Assembly (NCBI GenBank): GCA_963725395.1
Contig: CAVRYH010000005.1
Location: 372,001-436,000, forward strand
DNA length: 64,000 nucleotides
DNA from: Bog-756 sp963725395
Lineage (GTDB): Bacteria; Actinomycetota; Acidimicrobiia; Acidimicrobiales; RAAP-2
Direction: 5' to 3'
Shown piece after piece: positions 52,296 through 61,146 of this stretch. Both the position numbers and the translations under genes were made by a program. Below the pieces are notes generated by a model, which saw nothing but the letters and a program-made list of their open reading frames with translations, ran no database searches and was not told the DNA's origin. Position 1 is the first letter of the stretch. Each line of letters opens with the position of its first letter.

Positions 52296-53123
52296 ATGGC
52301 CGACCTCCAGTCCCAGATCGAAGAACTGTGGTCGCGTGCAGCCGACCTCTCGCCCGGTGACACCGACGCCCTGGCCCTGGTGAGCGAAGCGGTCGGCCTG
52401 CTCGACAGTGGCGATGCCCGCGTCGCCGAGGTCGACGCCGGCTCCGGCGAGGTGGTGGTCCACCAGTGGCTGAAACAGGCGATCCTGTTGCTGTTCCGGC
52501 TGAAGGCGATGGAGACCATCGAGCTCGGCCCCTTCGAGTTCGCCGACAAGCTCCCGTTGAAGAGCGGGTATGCCGCGTCGGGGGTGCGGGTGGTGCCCGG
52601 TGCCTCGGCCCGTTGGGGATCGTTCCTCGGCAACGGGGTCATCTGCATGCCCAGCTACGTCAACATCGGGGCGAGGGTCGGTGCGGGCACCATGGTCGAC
52701 ACCTGGGTCACCGTCGGGTCCTGTGCCCAGATCGGCGAGCAGGTCCACCTGTCGGGCGGAGTCGGCATCGGTGGCGTCCTCGAGCCCGCGCAGGCTGCGC
52801 CGGTGGTCATCGAGGACGAGGTGATGATCGGGAGCCGGTCCATGATCACCCAGGGCGCCCGGGTGGGCCGCGGGGCGGTGGTCGGTGAGGGGACCATCCT
52901 CAACCCGTCGATCCCGGTCATCGACGCCGACTCCGGCGAGGAGCTGAGTCGGGGTCACGTGCCGCCCTGGTGCGTGGCCGTCCAGGCCTCGCGGCGCCGC
53001 GAGTTCCCCGGCGGGGAGTTCTTCCTCCCGTGCGTCCTGGTCATCAAGCACCTGACCGAGGGGGAGCGGCACGACAAGGCGAGGCTGAACGACATCCTGC
53101 GCCAGCACGGCGTCTCTTCGTGA
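52296..53123 (+). CDS. dapD: Tetrahydrodipicolinate N-succinyltransferase (E. coli type)
   Basis: 275 residues, as long as the E. coli enzyme (274). A helical N-domain with LLDSGDARVAE and VHQWLKQAILLLFRL is followed by a left-handed beta-helix with MPSYVNIGARVGAGTMVDTW and GSCAQIGEQVHLSGGVGIGG. These are proteobacterial DapD signatures and not the Mycobacterium DapD arrangement. The ATG at 52296 is set by the TAACGT box; a TTG six bases earlier is also in frame. The stop overlaps the dapE GTG. Confidence 0.95.
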   Translation: MADLQSQIEELWSRAADLSPGDTDALALVSEAVGLLDSGDARVAEVDAGSGEVVVHQWLKQAILLLFRLKAMETIELGPFEFADKLPLKSGYAASGVRVVPGASARWGSFLGNGVICMPSYVNIGARVGAGTMVDTWVTVGSCAQIGEQVHLSGGVGIGGVLEPAQAAPVVIEDEVMIGSRSMITQGARVGRGAVVGEGTILNPSIPVIDADSGEELSRGHVPPWCVAVQASRRREFPGGEFFLPCVLVIKHLTEGERHDKARLNDILRQHGVSS

Positions 53124-54202
53124 CCGTGGACCAGGCCCCCGGCCTGCTCGACCTGACCTCCGCCCTGGTGGCCATCCCCTCGGTCAGCCACCACGAGCGT
53201 GCTATGGCCGACGCCGTCGAGGCGGCGCTCGGGCTGTGCCCGTGGCTGGAGGTCGAGCGGGTCGGTGACAACGTCGTGGCCCGCACCCAGGCGGCCAGGA
53301 CCCACCGGGTCCTGCTCGGCGGGCACCTCGACACGGTGCCGGCCTCCGGCGGCAACGAGGTCCCGCGTGTCGACGCCGGAACGCTCTACGGGTTGGGTGC
53401 AGCCGATATGAAAGGAGGGCTGGCGGTGCTCCTGCACCTGGCCGGCGAACTGCGAGAGCCGGCCTTGGACGTGACGTGGTGTTTCTACGTGTGCGAGGAG
53501 GTGGAGCAGAGATTCAACGGATTGCGCCTGCTCTGGGACCATCGTCCCGAGCTCCTGGCGGCGGATGTGGCCATCCTGGCCGAACCGACGGGAGGAGCGG
53601 TCGAGGCCGGATGCCAGGGCACCATGAGGGTAAGGATCGACCTCCACGGGTCGAGGGCCCACACCGCGCGCCCGCACACCGGGCGCAACGCCATCCACCG
53701 CCTGGCACCGCTCCTTACAGCGGTCGACCGCTACCGGGGCCGCCGACCGGTGCTCGACGGGTGCGAGTACATCGAACAGCTCCAGATCGTCGAGGTGAGT
53801 GGGGGCGTGTCCCCCAACGTGGTGCCGGACCATGCGTCGATCCTCCTCAACCACCGCTTCGCCCCCGACCGCACGCCCGGCGAAGCGGAGACGGCTCTGC
53901 GCCGACTGCTCGGACCGCACCTCGAAGAAGGGGACCGGTGGGAGCTGGTGGAGGTGGCCGACGGTGCACCCCCGTCCCTCGACCACCCGATCCTCGCCGG
54001 CCTGGTCGACGTCTCGGGGGCTCCGCCCAAGGCGAAACAGGGCTGGACCGACGTGGCGTCGTTCTGGGCCCACGGGGTCCCGGCGGCCAATTTCGGTCCG
54101 GGCGACCCACTCCTCGCCCACACCCAGGACGAGCACGTGAGCTCCGCCGAGCTCGATCAGGTGGCCCGGGTGCTCGGCACCCTCCTGGAAGAGGGCAGGT
54201 AG
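53120..54202 (+). CDS. dapE: Succinyl-diaminopimelate desuccinylase
   Basis: 360 residues; M20 di-zinc amidase. Ligands and catalytic residues visible: H69 and D71 (GGHLDTVP), D96 (GAADMKGG), acidic pair E126-E127 (CEEVEQ), E near TEPTGG-like AEPTGGAVEAG, and a C-terminal histidine in LLAHTQDEHVS. It releases succinate to give LL-DAP, the DapF substrate. GTG overlaps dapD. Its stop TAG forms part of the next promoter. Confidence 0.93.
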   Translation: MTVDQAPGLLDLTSALVAIPSVSHHERAMADAVEAALGLCPWLEVERVGDNVVARTQAARTHRVLLGGHLDTVPASGGNEVPRVDAGTLYGLGAADMKGGLAVLLHLAGELREPALDVTWCFYVCEEVEQRFNGLRLLWDHRPELLAADVAILAEPTGGAVEAGCQGTMRVRIDLHGSRAHTARPHTGRNAIHRLAPLLTAVDRYRGRRPVLDGCEYIEQLQIVEVSGGVSPNVVPDHASILLNHRFAPDRTPGEAETALRRLLGPHLEEGDRWELVEVADGAPPSLDHPILAGLVDVSGAPPKAKQGWTDVASFWAHGVPAANFGPGDPLLAHTQDEHVSSAELDQVARVLGTLLEEGR

Positions 54203-54205
54203 GTT
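54200..54205 (+). promoter_or_regulatory. -10 box TAGGTT overlapping the dapE stop
   Basis: TAGGTT shares its first three bases with the dapE stop codon and ends six bases before the GTG at 54212, a compact leaderless start for the aldo/keto reductase. Confidence 0.5.
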
Positions 54206-54211
54206 CCCCTC

Positions 54212-55213
<1,002 letters not shown>

Positions 55214-55265
55214 GTCGAGGGAACCGGCCGGTCTGCGTTGCGACCCGTCCGACCCCTAGGGTGGG

Positions 55266-55895
55266 TCAGAGTCTCCGGAGGACGGTGACCACCTTGCCGT
55301 AGATGGTCACGTCGGGCGGTTCGAACTCCATGGGGGAGAGGCGCTCGTTCGCCGGGGACAGGACAACGCGTCCCTGTCGGGTGGAGTACGTCTTGACCGT
55401 TGCCTCACCGTCGGGGATGCCGGCCACGACGACGTCCCCCCGCTCAGCGTCGGGCTGTTGGCGGACGACGACGTAGTCACCGTCGACGATGCCGGCGTCG
55501 ACCATCGAGTCACCCCTCACCCTGACCATGAACAAGGTGCCCGTCCCCGTGAAGTCCTCGGGCAGGGGGTAGAGCTCCTCGACGTTCTCCTGGGCGAGGA
55601 CCCCGGTGCCCGCGGCCACCTCACCGACCAGGGGTACGTGGCGGATGGGGCGCGAATCGGCGATGACCTTCGACGAGGGGTCGTAGCAGACTTCGATGGC
55701 CCGGGGCTTGGTCGGGTCCCGACGCAGATAGCCCTCTCGCTGGAGCACGGCCAGATGAGCGTGGACGGTGGATGACGAGGTGAGCCCGACCGACTCACCG
55801 ATCTCCCGCACCGAGGGTGGGTAGCCGCGCTCACGCACCGCCTCGGAGATGCAGTCCAGTATCTGCTTGCGCTTGGTGCTCAGTACCTGGGCCAT
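55266..55895 (-). CDS. lexA: SOS repressor LexA
   Basis: 209 residues. N-terminal winged helix (STKRKQILDCISEAVRERGYPPSVREIG) and C-terminal S24 peptidase domain with cleavage site A95-G96 (GEVAAG), nucleophile S130 (RGDSMVDAG) and K168 (ATVKTY). RecA-stimulated self-cleavage releases the SOS regulon. ATG 55895 is set by the family start MAQVLSTKRKQ after GGAAGG on the minus strand. Two LexA boxes on its own promoter imply autoregulation. Confidence 0.97.
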   Translation of the reverse strand: MAQVLSTKRKQILDCISEAVRERGYPPSVREIGESVGLTSSSTVHAHLAVLQREGYLRRDPTKPRAIEVCYDPSSKVIADSRPIRHVPLVGEVAAGTGVLAQENVEELYPLPEDFTGTGTLFMVRVRGDSMVDAGIVDGDYVVVRQQPDAERGDVVVAGIPDGEATVKTYSTRQGRVVLSPANERLSPMEFEPPDVTIYGKVVTVLRRL

Positions 55896-55929
55896 CGCCT
55901 TCCCTTCCTTCGCGTCGACCACGTGGCGT

Positions 55930-55943
55930 CGAACGTCTGTTTG
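55930..55943. promoter_or_regulatory. LexA box 1 (CGAACGTCTGTTTG)
   Basis: Matches the Gram-positive/actinobacterial operator CGAACNNNNGTTCG at nine of ten fixed positions. It lies just downstream of the lexA -10 on the minus strand, 35-48 bp from the lexA start. Confidence 0.7.
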
Positions 55944-55947
55944 CACG

Positions 55948-55976
55948 AACGTAGTGGGGTGGGGAATCAAAAGCAA
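55948..55976 (-). promoter_or_regulatory. lexA promoter
   Basis: Minus strand TTGCTT (55976-55971), 17-bp spacer, TACGTT (55953-55948). LexA box 2 overlaps the -35 and box 1 follows the -10, the layout expected for autorepression. Confidence 0.6.
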
Positions 55977-55987
55977 ACACCCGTTCG
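55974..55987. promoter_or_regulatory. LexA box 2 (CAAACACCCGTTCG)
   Basis: Nine of ten fixed positions of CGAACNNNNGTTCG; overlaps the lexA -35 element. Confidence 0.65.
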
Positions 55988-55996
55988 AAAAAAGGC

Positions 55997-56029
55997 TTGA
56001 CACCGAACAGATGTTCGTGCTGGGATAGT
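55997..56029 (+). promoter_or_regulatory. SOS promoter of the LysM gene with LexA box 3
   Basis: TTGACA (55997-56002) is followed directly by a perfect LexA box CGAACAGATGTTCG (56004-56017) and a GATAGT (56024-56029) that may be the -10, although the spacer would then be a long 21 bp. The operator sits between the promoter elements, so repression by LexA should be tight. Confidence 0.7.
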
Positions 56030-56037
56030 CGGCATGG

Positions 56038-56051
56038 CGAACACAGGTTCG
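56038..56051. promoter_or_regulatory. LexA box 4 (CGAACACAGGTTCG)
   Basis: Second perfect CGAACNNNNGTTCG box, downstream of the probable transcription start of the LysM gene and 34 bp from box 3 (centre to centre), a spacing that would allow two LexA dimers on nearly the same DNA face. Confidence 0.75.
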
Positions 56052-56107
56052 ATTCGAGTACGCCCGGGTGGGGCCAATGGTCCCGGGTCGAAAAGGAGCT
56101 CAGGACG

Positions 56108-56572
56108 ATGACCGCACTCTGGCTGGACCCCACGCCTCACCACTTCCCCGAGGAGCCCACCAGGCGGGGGCTACGCCTGGTGGAAGGGGACCATCCGCGC
56201 CAGGTCGGGGAGTACGACGAAGCGGATCTGTGGGTCGGGCCGTTCGGTGCCGTGCCGGAGCGGCGGTCGGAGGGTCGACGGCGCGTCTCTTCCGAGGTGC
56301 GTCGCCGGCGGACGTTGTTCGCGGTGGCCGGCCTGTTGCTGGTCGCCCTCGCTCTCCCACTCAGCGGGACCGGTGGTTCCTCCCACGCCACCGGTTCCGC
56401 TGGAGTGGAGAACCTGGCCAAAGGCGTCTACACGGTACGACCGGGTGACACACTTTGGACCATCGCCGAGCGGGCCGATCCGTCGGCCGACCCCCGTCCC
56501 CTGGTGACCCAGCTCGCGCAGGAGACCGGCTCGGACACCGTCTACCCCGGGGAACAGATCACCCTTCCTTGA
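56108..56572 (+). CDS. SOS-induced LysM membrane protein (ChiZ/YneA-position)
   Basis: 154 residues: charged cytoplasmic N-terminus (1-68), one membrane helix (about 70-86, FAVAGLLLVALALPL), and an extracytoplasmic LysM domain (107-154, VYTVRPGDTLWTIAERA, PGEQITL) that binds peptidoglycan. ATG 56108 follows AAGGAG. Divergent from lexA and upstream of nrdR, exactly as mycobacterial Rv2719c/ChiZ and, in firmicutes, YneA; those proteins halt division during the SOS response. The same role is inferred here, supported by two perfect LexA boxes. No hydrolase domain is visible. Confidence 0.88.
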   Translation: MTALWLDPTPHHFPEEPTRRGLRLVEGDHPRQVGEYDEADLWVGPFGAVPERRSEGRRRVSSEVRRRRTLFAVAGLLLVALALPLSGTGGSSHATGSAGVENLAKGVYTVRPGDTLWTIAERADPSADPRPLVTQLAQETGSDTVYPGEQITLP

Positions 56573-56641
56573 GGACCGGGGGTTGACCGGTCGTGCCTCT
56601 GTTCCGACGATGATGCCGGCCTGTGGTGCACCCGAGGGCGC

Positions 56642-56647
56642 TAGCCT
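56642..56647 (+). promoter_or_regulatory. -10 box TAGCCT before nrdR, leaderless start
   Basis: TAGCCT ends six bases before the GTG at 56654, where the family start MRCPWC begins. Confidence 0.55.
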
Positions 56648-56653
56648 CGGATC

Positions 56654-57127
56654 GTGCGGTGTCCCTGGTGCCTGGCTGACGATGACCGGGTGGTCGATTC
56701 CCGGGTGGCCGAGGACGGAGCGGCCATCAGGCGCCGGCGGGAGTGTGCCGGGTGTGGGCACCGGTACACCACGTTCGAGCGGATCGACGAGGTCCCGTTG
56801 ATGGTGGTCAAGCGATCGGGTGCCCGGCAGGCGTTCGATCGAGGCAAATTGATCGACGGGCTGCGGGCGGCCACGAAGAACCGGCCGGTGACCGAGGAAC
56901 AGCTCGACGTCCTGGCCGGTGAGGTCGAGGACGAGCTGCGTGAGGACGGCTCGGAACCAACGTCCGAGCAGGTCGGTTTGGCGGTGCTCGAGCGCCTGCG
57001 GTTGGTCGACGAGGTCGCCTACATGCGATTCGCCAGTGTCTACAAGGGGTTCGAGGGTGTGGACGACTTCCGGCGTGAGGTCGGGCTGCTCACGAAGACG
57101 ACGGCACCGAAATCGGTCGAAGGGTAA
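56654..57127 (+). CDS. nrdR: Transcriptional repressor NrdR
   Basis: 157 residues. Zinc ribbon with C3, C6, C31 and C34, then the ATP-cone (about 49-139, VVKRSGARQAFDRGKLIDGL). It senses dATP/ATP and represses ribonucleotide reductase genes. No nrd gene and no NrdR box was recognised in the window, so its targets are elsewhere. The GTG start is fixed both by family alignment and the TAGCCT box. Confidence 0.97.
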   Translation: MRCPWCLADDDRVVDSRVAEDGAAIRRRRECAGCGHRYTTFERIDEVPLMVVKRSGARQAFDRGKLIDGLRAATKNRPVTEEQLDVLAGEVEDELREDGSEPTSEQVGLAVLERLRLVDEVAYMRFASVYKGFEGVDDFRREVGLLTKTTAPKSVEG

Positions 57128-57130
57128 CGG

Positions 57131-57841
57131 GTGGGCGAGCTCCTGGTGGACGTGCCGACTCGGGCGCTGGCCATCTACGCACACCCCGACGATCCGGACG
57201 TTTCGTGCGGGGGAACCCTGGCGGCATGGGCCAAGGCCGGATGCGAGGTGAGGGTGGTCCTGTGTACCGATGGGGGAAAGGGGTCCTCAGATCCCGACGC
57301 CGACCACCATGCGCTGGTGGCCCAGCGCGCCACCGAGGCGGCGGAAGCCGGGGCGCTGATCGGCGTCTCGGGTCAGGAGCACCTGAACTACGAGGACGGG
57401 GAGCTCAGCGACGCGCCCGAGTTCCGCCGGGCGCTCGTGGCCGCGGTCCGGCGGTTCCGGCCCGACGTGGTGCTCTGCCCCGATCCAACTGCCCTGTTCT
57501 TCGGTCACGAGTACTTCAATCACCGGGACCATCGGGTCACCGGTCTGGCCGTCCTCGACGCCGTCGCTCCCGCTGCTGCGCTGCCGCACTACTTCCCGGA
57601 CGCCGGCCCCGCCCACCAGGTGGACACCGTCCTGCTGTCCGGAACCCTCGAACCCGACCTCTGGGTGGACATCTCGAGCACGGTGGACGTGAAGGGTGAG
57701 GCGGTTGGCTGCCACCGAAGCCAGTTCCCCGACGGCGTGGGATGGGCCTCGACGGCCGTTCGGCTGGCTGCCGAGGACGCTGGCCGCCAGGCCGGGGTCG
57801 CGTTCGCCGAGGGTTTCCGGAGCCTGCGCCTCGGTGGCTGA
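57131..57841 (+). CDS. PIG-L/LmbE-family zinc deacetylase
   Basis: 236 residues. Zinc-site motifs AHPDDPDVSCGG (near 17) and HRDHRVTG (near 131), and a GGKGSS loop, are those of N-acetylglucosaminyl or mycothiol-pathway deacetylases (MshB, Mca, LmbE). Which amide is cut is not known. GTG 57131 is three bases after nrdR; the stop overlaps the start region of dinB, so the three genes may share a transcript. Confidence 0.88.
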   Translation: MGELLVDVPTRALAIYAHPDDPDVSCGGTLAAWAKAGCEVRVVLCTDGGKGSSDPDADHHALVAQRATEAAEAGALIGVSGQEHLNYEDGELSDAPEFRRALVAAVRRFRPDVVLCPDPTALFFGHEYFNHRDHRVTGLAVLDAVAPAAALPHYFPDAGPAHQVDTVLLSGTLEPDLWVDISSTVDVKGEAVGCHRSQFPDGVGWASTAVRLAAEDAGRQAGVAFAEGFRSLRLGG

Positions 57842-59246
57842 ACGGTCCACGCCCGGGGAAGGTGCCGGCCCGGCATCCCGTAGCGCGGGTGGGGCACCGG
57901 GGCCCCACCGTGTAATCCTGCATGTGGACATGGACTCGTTCTTCGCGTCCGTGGAGGTGCTCGACGACCCGGCGCTGTCCGGACGCCCGGTGATCGTGGG
58001 GGGTGCGGGGCCTCGGGGCGTGGTGGCTGCATGCACCTATGAGGCCCGGATGTTCGGTGTGCACTCGGCCATGCCTTCGTCGGTGGCCCGGCGGCTCTGT
58101 CCGCACGCCGTGTTCGTCAATGGCCGGTTCCATCGGTATGTCGAAGAGAGCCGGAAGCTCCACGCCATCTTCGAGGAGGTGACCCCGCTCGTCGAAGGGA
58201 TCTCCCTCGATGAGGCGTTCCTCGACGTGACCGGTTCGGTCCACCTGCTCGGTGACGGGTGCACCATCGCCGAGACCATCCGACGCCGGGTGCGCGAGGA
58301 GCTGCATCTGGCCTGCTCGGTGGGAGTCGGCCGCAGCAAGTTCATCGCCAAACTGGCGTCCAAGGCGGCAAAACCGACGGCCGACCGGAACGGGATCCGA
58401 CCCGGCGCCGGCGTCGTGGTCGTTCCCGCCTCCGAGGAGCTGGCCTTCCTCCATCCGTTGCCGGCTCGGGCGCTGTGGGGAGTGGGACCGGTCACGGGCC
58501 GGAAGCTCGACGCGCTGGGAGTGAGCACCGTCGGCGACATCGACGCGCTCCCGAGAGGAGCGTTGGAACACGCTCTCGGCGCCTCGCTCGGTGCCCATCT
58601 TTCGGCCCTGGCACGGGGCGAGGACCCGAGGCCGGTGGTTCCCCTGCAGGAGGCCAAGTCGATCGGGCACGAGGAGACCTTCGCCACGGACCTGTGGGAC
58701 CGTGGCGTGCTCCATACCCACCTCATGCGCATGGTGGATGCGTCGGCGACCGCCATGCGGCGGTCGGGACTGGCCGCCCGCACGGTCAATGTGAAGATCC
58801 GGTTCTCCGACTTCACCCTGACCACTAGGTCCCACTCCCTCGCCGGGCCGATCGACGCCACCCAAGCGGTGGCAGCGGTCGCCGGGGCGTTGTTCGAGTC
58901 CGTGGATCTCGACAAGGGGGTGCGGCTCCTCGGGGTGAGTCTGTCCGGCTTCGGACAGCTCGACGAGGGGGTACAGCTCACCCTGGACCTTGGAGCGCCC
59001 GGAGCCGAGGGCCCCAGTGCGGTGCCGACCTTCACCGAGCGGGCCTCAGACCGACGCGGGGTCGACGACGTAGACGACGTGGAGCGGATCCAGCGTTCCT
59101 GGGGGCCGGTCACCGCAGCCGTGGACGCCATTCGTGAGCGTTACGGAGGGTCGTCGGTGGGTGCTGCCTCCCTGGTCGACTCGGACGGAGTGAGGATTCG
59201 CCGGCGGGGCGAGTCCCAGTGGGGTCCTGGTTCGTCCCCCACGTGA
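57834..59246 (+). CDS. dinB: DNA polymerase IV (Y family)
   Basis: 470 residues from GTG 57834, overlapping the previous stop by eight bases. A 27-residue Gly/Pro-rich lead precedes the palm: ILHVDMDSFFASVEVLDDP supplies the first catalytic aspartates, SLDEAFLDVTG the second acidic site; GVGRSKFIAKLASKAAKP and the little-finger domain (to about 395) follow. Translesion synthesis in damage tolerance. No LexA box precedes it, though the SOS block is near. The ending has no clear beta-clamp motif that I could place, though QLTLDL near 382 is a candidate. Confidence 0.95.
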   Translation: MAERSTPGEGAGPASRSAGGAPGPHRVILHVDMDSFFASVEVLDDPALSGRPVIVGGAGPRGVVAACTYEARMFGVHSAMPSSVARRLCPHAVFVNGRFHRYVEESRKLHAIFEEVTPLVEGISLDEAFLDVTGSVHLLGDGCTIAETIRRRVREELHLACSVGVGRSKFIAKLASKAAKPTADRNGIRPGAGVVVVPASEELAFLHPLPARALWGVGPVTGRKLDALGVSTVGDIDALPRGALEHALGASLGAHLSALARGEDPRPVVPLQEAKSIGHEETFATDLWDRGVLHTHLMRMVDASATAMRRSGLAARTVNVKIRFSDFTLTTRSHSLAGPIDATQAVAAVAGALFESVDLDKGVRLLGVSLSGFGQLDEGVQLTLDLGAPGAEGPSAVPTFTERASDRRGVDDVDDVERIQRSWGPVTAAVDAIRERYGGSSVGAASLVDSDGVRIRRRGESQWGPGSSPT

Positions 59247-59471
59247 AAGATGCCCCGCTCAGCACGCTCGATGGCCAATTTCGATGGCAGAGCGTTGGGC
59301 ACCTTGTACTATGGTCACAGTGTCTGAAATGTTCGGTCGAAGCACTTTCTGGTCAGGGTTCGGGGGGCAGTAACCATGCCCAGGTCGGCGCGGGCTTTTG
59401 GTGTGGGAGTTGCGCGATGATGGAGTGGGCGATGGCCGCTGGACATGAACACGGGTGGAGGGGACGATCCG
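59247..59471 (+). other. 225-bp AT-richer intergenic region before the DUF3040 gene
   Basis: Base composition falls around 59290-59360 (TTGTACTATGGTCACAGTGT and after), as expected for a promoter region. TACTAT (59307-59312) could be a -10. An 88-codon open frame crosses the region but has no ribosome-binding site, mixed codon use and no family resemblance, so I do not call it. Confidence 0.4.
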
Positions 59472-59846
59472 GTGCCGCTCTCTGAGCACGAACAACGAAT
59501 TCTGCACGAATTGGAGCAGTCCCTCTACCAGGAGGACCCTGATTTCGCCGAGCGGGTGCGCTCCGAGACCGTCTATCGGCACGCCGGTCGCTACTGCATC
59601 TGGTCCGCGCTGGTGTTCGTGGCTGCTCTGGTCTTCATGTTCTTCACGTTCTCGACGTCGGTCGTGCTCGGCTTCGTGGGCGTGGTCGTGATGTTCCTGT
59701 CCGGCGTGGTGTTCGCCAACAACGCCCGGCGGATGGGCAAGGCCGGTATCGACGACATCTCCCGGTCGCTCCACAGTCGCAACATCAGCAACACCGTCCA
59801 CGATCCCCGTGACTGGATCCGTGGGCGGTTCCACCGCGACGACTGA
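59472..59846 (+). CDS. DUF3040 membrane protein
   Basis: 124 residues. GTG 59472 gives the standard family start PLSEHEQRILHELEQSLYQEDPDFAERVR and lies after GGAGGGG; an in-frame ATG at 59445 would add nine residues. Two adjacent membrane helices (about 42-62 and 65-85) follow, then a basic cytoplasmic tail. Function unknown; in actinobacteria this family is often found near mraZ and the division cluster, as here. Confidence 0.88.
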   Translation: MPLSEHEQRILHELEQSLYQEDPDFAERVRSETVYRHAGRYCIWSALVFVAALVFMFFTFSTSVVLGFVGVVVMFLSGVVFANNARRMGKAGIDDISRSLHSRNISNTVHDPRDWIRGRFHRDD

Positions 59847-59853
59847 CCAGTCG

Positions 59854-60796
59854 GTGGCCCGCCGTCCGGGGCCCGGTCCCGGTGCGGGGACCTGGCCGAA
59901 CGGTTCGCTGGAGGAAGCCGTCATCCTGGCCGTCGACATCGGGGGCACCAAAGTGGCCGCTGCCATCGTGGACGGGAGTGGTCGCATCCGGGCCGACGCC
60001 ACGGCACCCACCCCTGCCTCCCACGACCCCGAGGTCGTCTTCCAGGCTGTGGCATCCATCGTGGAAGAGGTCCGCCTCGATGGTCAGCCGGTCCGATGTG
60101 GCGTGGGCTGCGGTGGCCCTATGCTGGCCGGGGGCGAGACGGTGTCTCCGCTCAACATCCCGGCCTGGCGGGGATTCCCCCTACGCTGCCGCCTGGAGCA
60201 GCTGGTCGGTCTGCCTGTGGTCGTGGAGAACGACGCCAAGGCGCTCGCCCTCGGTGAGGGTTGGATCGGAGCGGCACGCGGGGTCCAGAACTACGTCGCC
60301 ATGGTGGTGTCCACGGGTGTCGGTGGGGGCATCGTCGTCGACGGTCGTCTCCTCGACGGAGCGCAAGGGAATGCCGGCCACATCGGGCACGTGGTGGTCG
60401 AACCCGACGGCAGACGGTGCGCCTGTGGCGGCCAGGGCTGCCTCGAGGCCGAGGCGTCCGGGCTGTCCATTGAGGCCATCACCGGTCGGCCCGCCGCCGA
60501 GGCGGATCCGGCGGACCGCCGCCGGGCGGGAACCCTGGTGGGCCGGGCCGTGGCCACAGTGGCCAACCTGCTCGACCTCGAACTGGCCGTGGTGGCCGGA
60601 TCGGTGGCACTGGGGTTCGGCGAACCGTTCTTCATCGCAGCCCAGGAGGAGATCGGGCGACGCGCCCGGCTCGAAATTCTCACGGACGACCCGCATCATC
60701 CCGGCGGGACTCGGTGCCGCCGGCCCGTTGGTGGGGGCCACGGCGGTGGCACTGCGGTCCATGGCCGGTGGGGACGCGTGGGGAGGGGCCCGATGA
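59854..60796 (+). pseudogene. ROK-family sugar kinase with an internal frameshift
   Basis: The first frame (from GTG 59854) gives a ROK kinase: ILAVDIGGTKVAAAIVDG ATP-site, VENDAKALALGEGW with the catalytic aspartate, and zinc motif GHVVVEPDGRRCACGGQGCLE. Near 60680 similarity leaves this frame and continues in +1 as TRIIPAGLGAAGPLVGATAV, ending at TGA 60794-60796. That stop overlaps the ATG of the next gene (ATGA), as intact genes here do. One extra base around 60675-60690 explains everything: a real mutation, programmed shift or sequencing error. The uninterrupted 436-codon frame is therefore an artificial fusion. Confidence 0.8.
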
Positions 60797-61119
60797 GCAC
60801 CCACGACACCGGCCGGATCCCGATGCTGTCGCCACCGGTGGTCCGGGCGCTGATCACCCGGCCAGGACTCTGGCCGACCGCCTTCTGCGTGCTGGCGCGG
60901 CTGGCCGTGCCCGGTTGGTGGAGGACGTCCCCGTTCCTTCCGCTGCCCGACCGCCGGTGGTGGGCGTTCCGGATGGTCACCGCCTATGGCCGGCCCGACG
61001 CCCAGCCGGTGGCGGCCGATGTGGTGTCCTACCTCGAATGGTGCCGGTCGACCGGGCGGAGGAGGGTCCCTCGGCACCTCTCGGGCGACGCGGTCCGCGG
61101 GGCTGGGTACGCCCTCTGA
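60793..61119 (+). CDS. Conserved small protein of unknown function
   Basis: 108 residues from ATG 60793, overlapping the ROK stop. Contains RALITRPGLWPTAFCVLARL, PGWWRTSPFLPLPDRRWWAFRMVTAYG and VVSYLEWCRSTGRR. I recall proteins with this RPGLWPTA/WWR/PFLPLPD pattern in many actinobacteria but know no function. The tryptophan-rich centre is not a clear membrane helix. Cotranscription with the ROK kinase is likely. Confidence 0.75.
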   Translation: MSTHDTGRIPMLSPPVVRALITRPGLWPTAFCVLARLAVPGWWRTSPFLPLPDRRWWAFRMVTAYGRPDAQPVAADVVSYLEWCRSTGRRRVPRHLSGDAVRGAGYAL

Positions 61120-61132
61120 CGGCCAATCGGGC

Positions 61133-61138
61133 TAATTT
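61133..61138 (+). promoter_or_regulatory. -10 box TAATTT before the HNH gene
   Basis: TAATTT ends eight bases before the ATG at 61147 and five before an in-frame TTG at 61144; either way the leader is at most a few bases. Confidence 0.45.
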
Positions 61139-61146
61139 CCGGGTTG

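Noticed and set aside
59219..59485. 88-codon frame between dinB and the DUF3040 gene
   Set aside because: Overlaps both neighbours, no ribosome-binding site, mixed codon use and unrecognisable product; the region looks like a promoter.
60796..61119. Single 436-residue fusion of ROK kinase with the downstream gene
   Set aside because: The ROK C-terminus is in the +1 frame and the junction region (HHPGGTRCRRPVGGG) resembles neither family; the ATGA overlap marks two genes.
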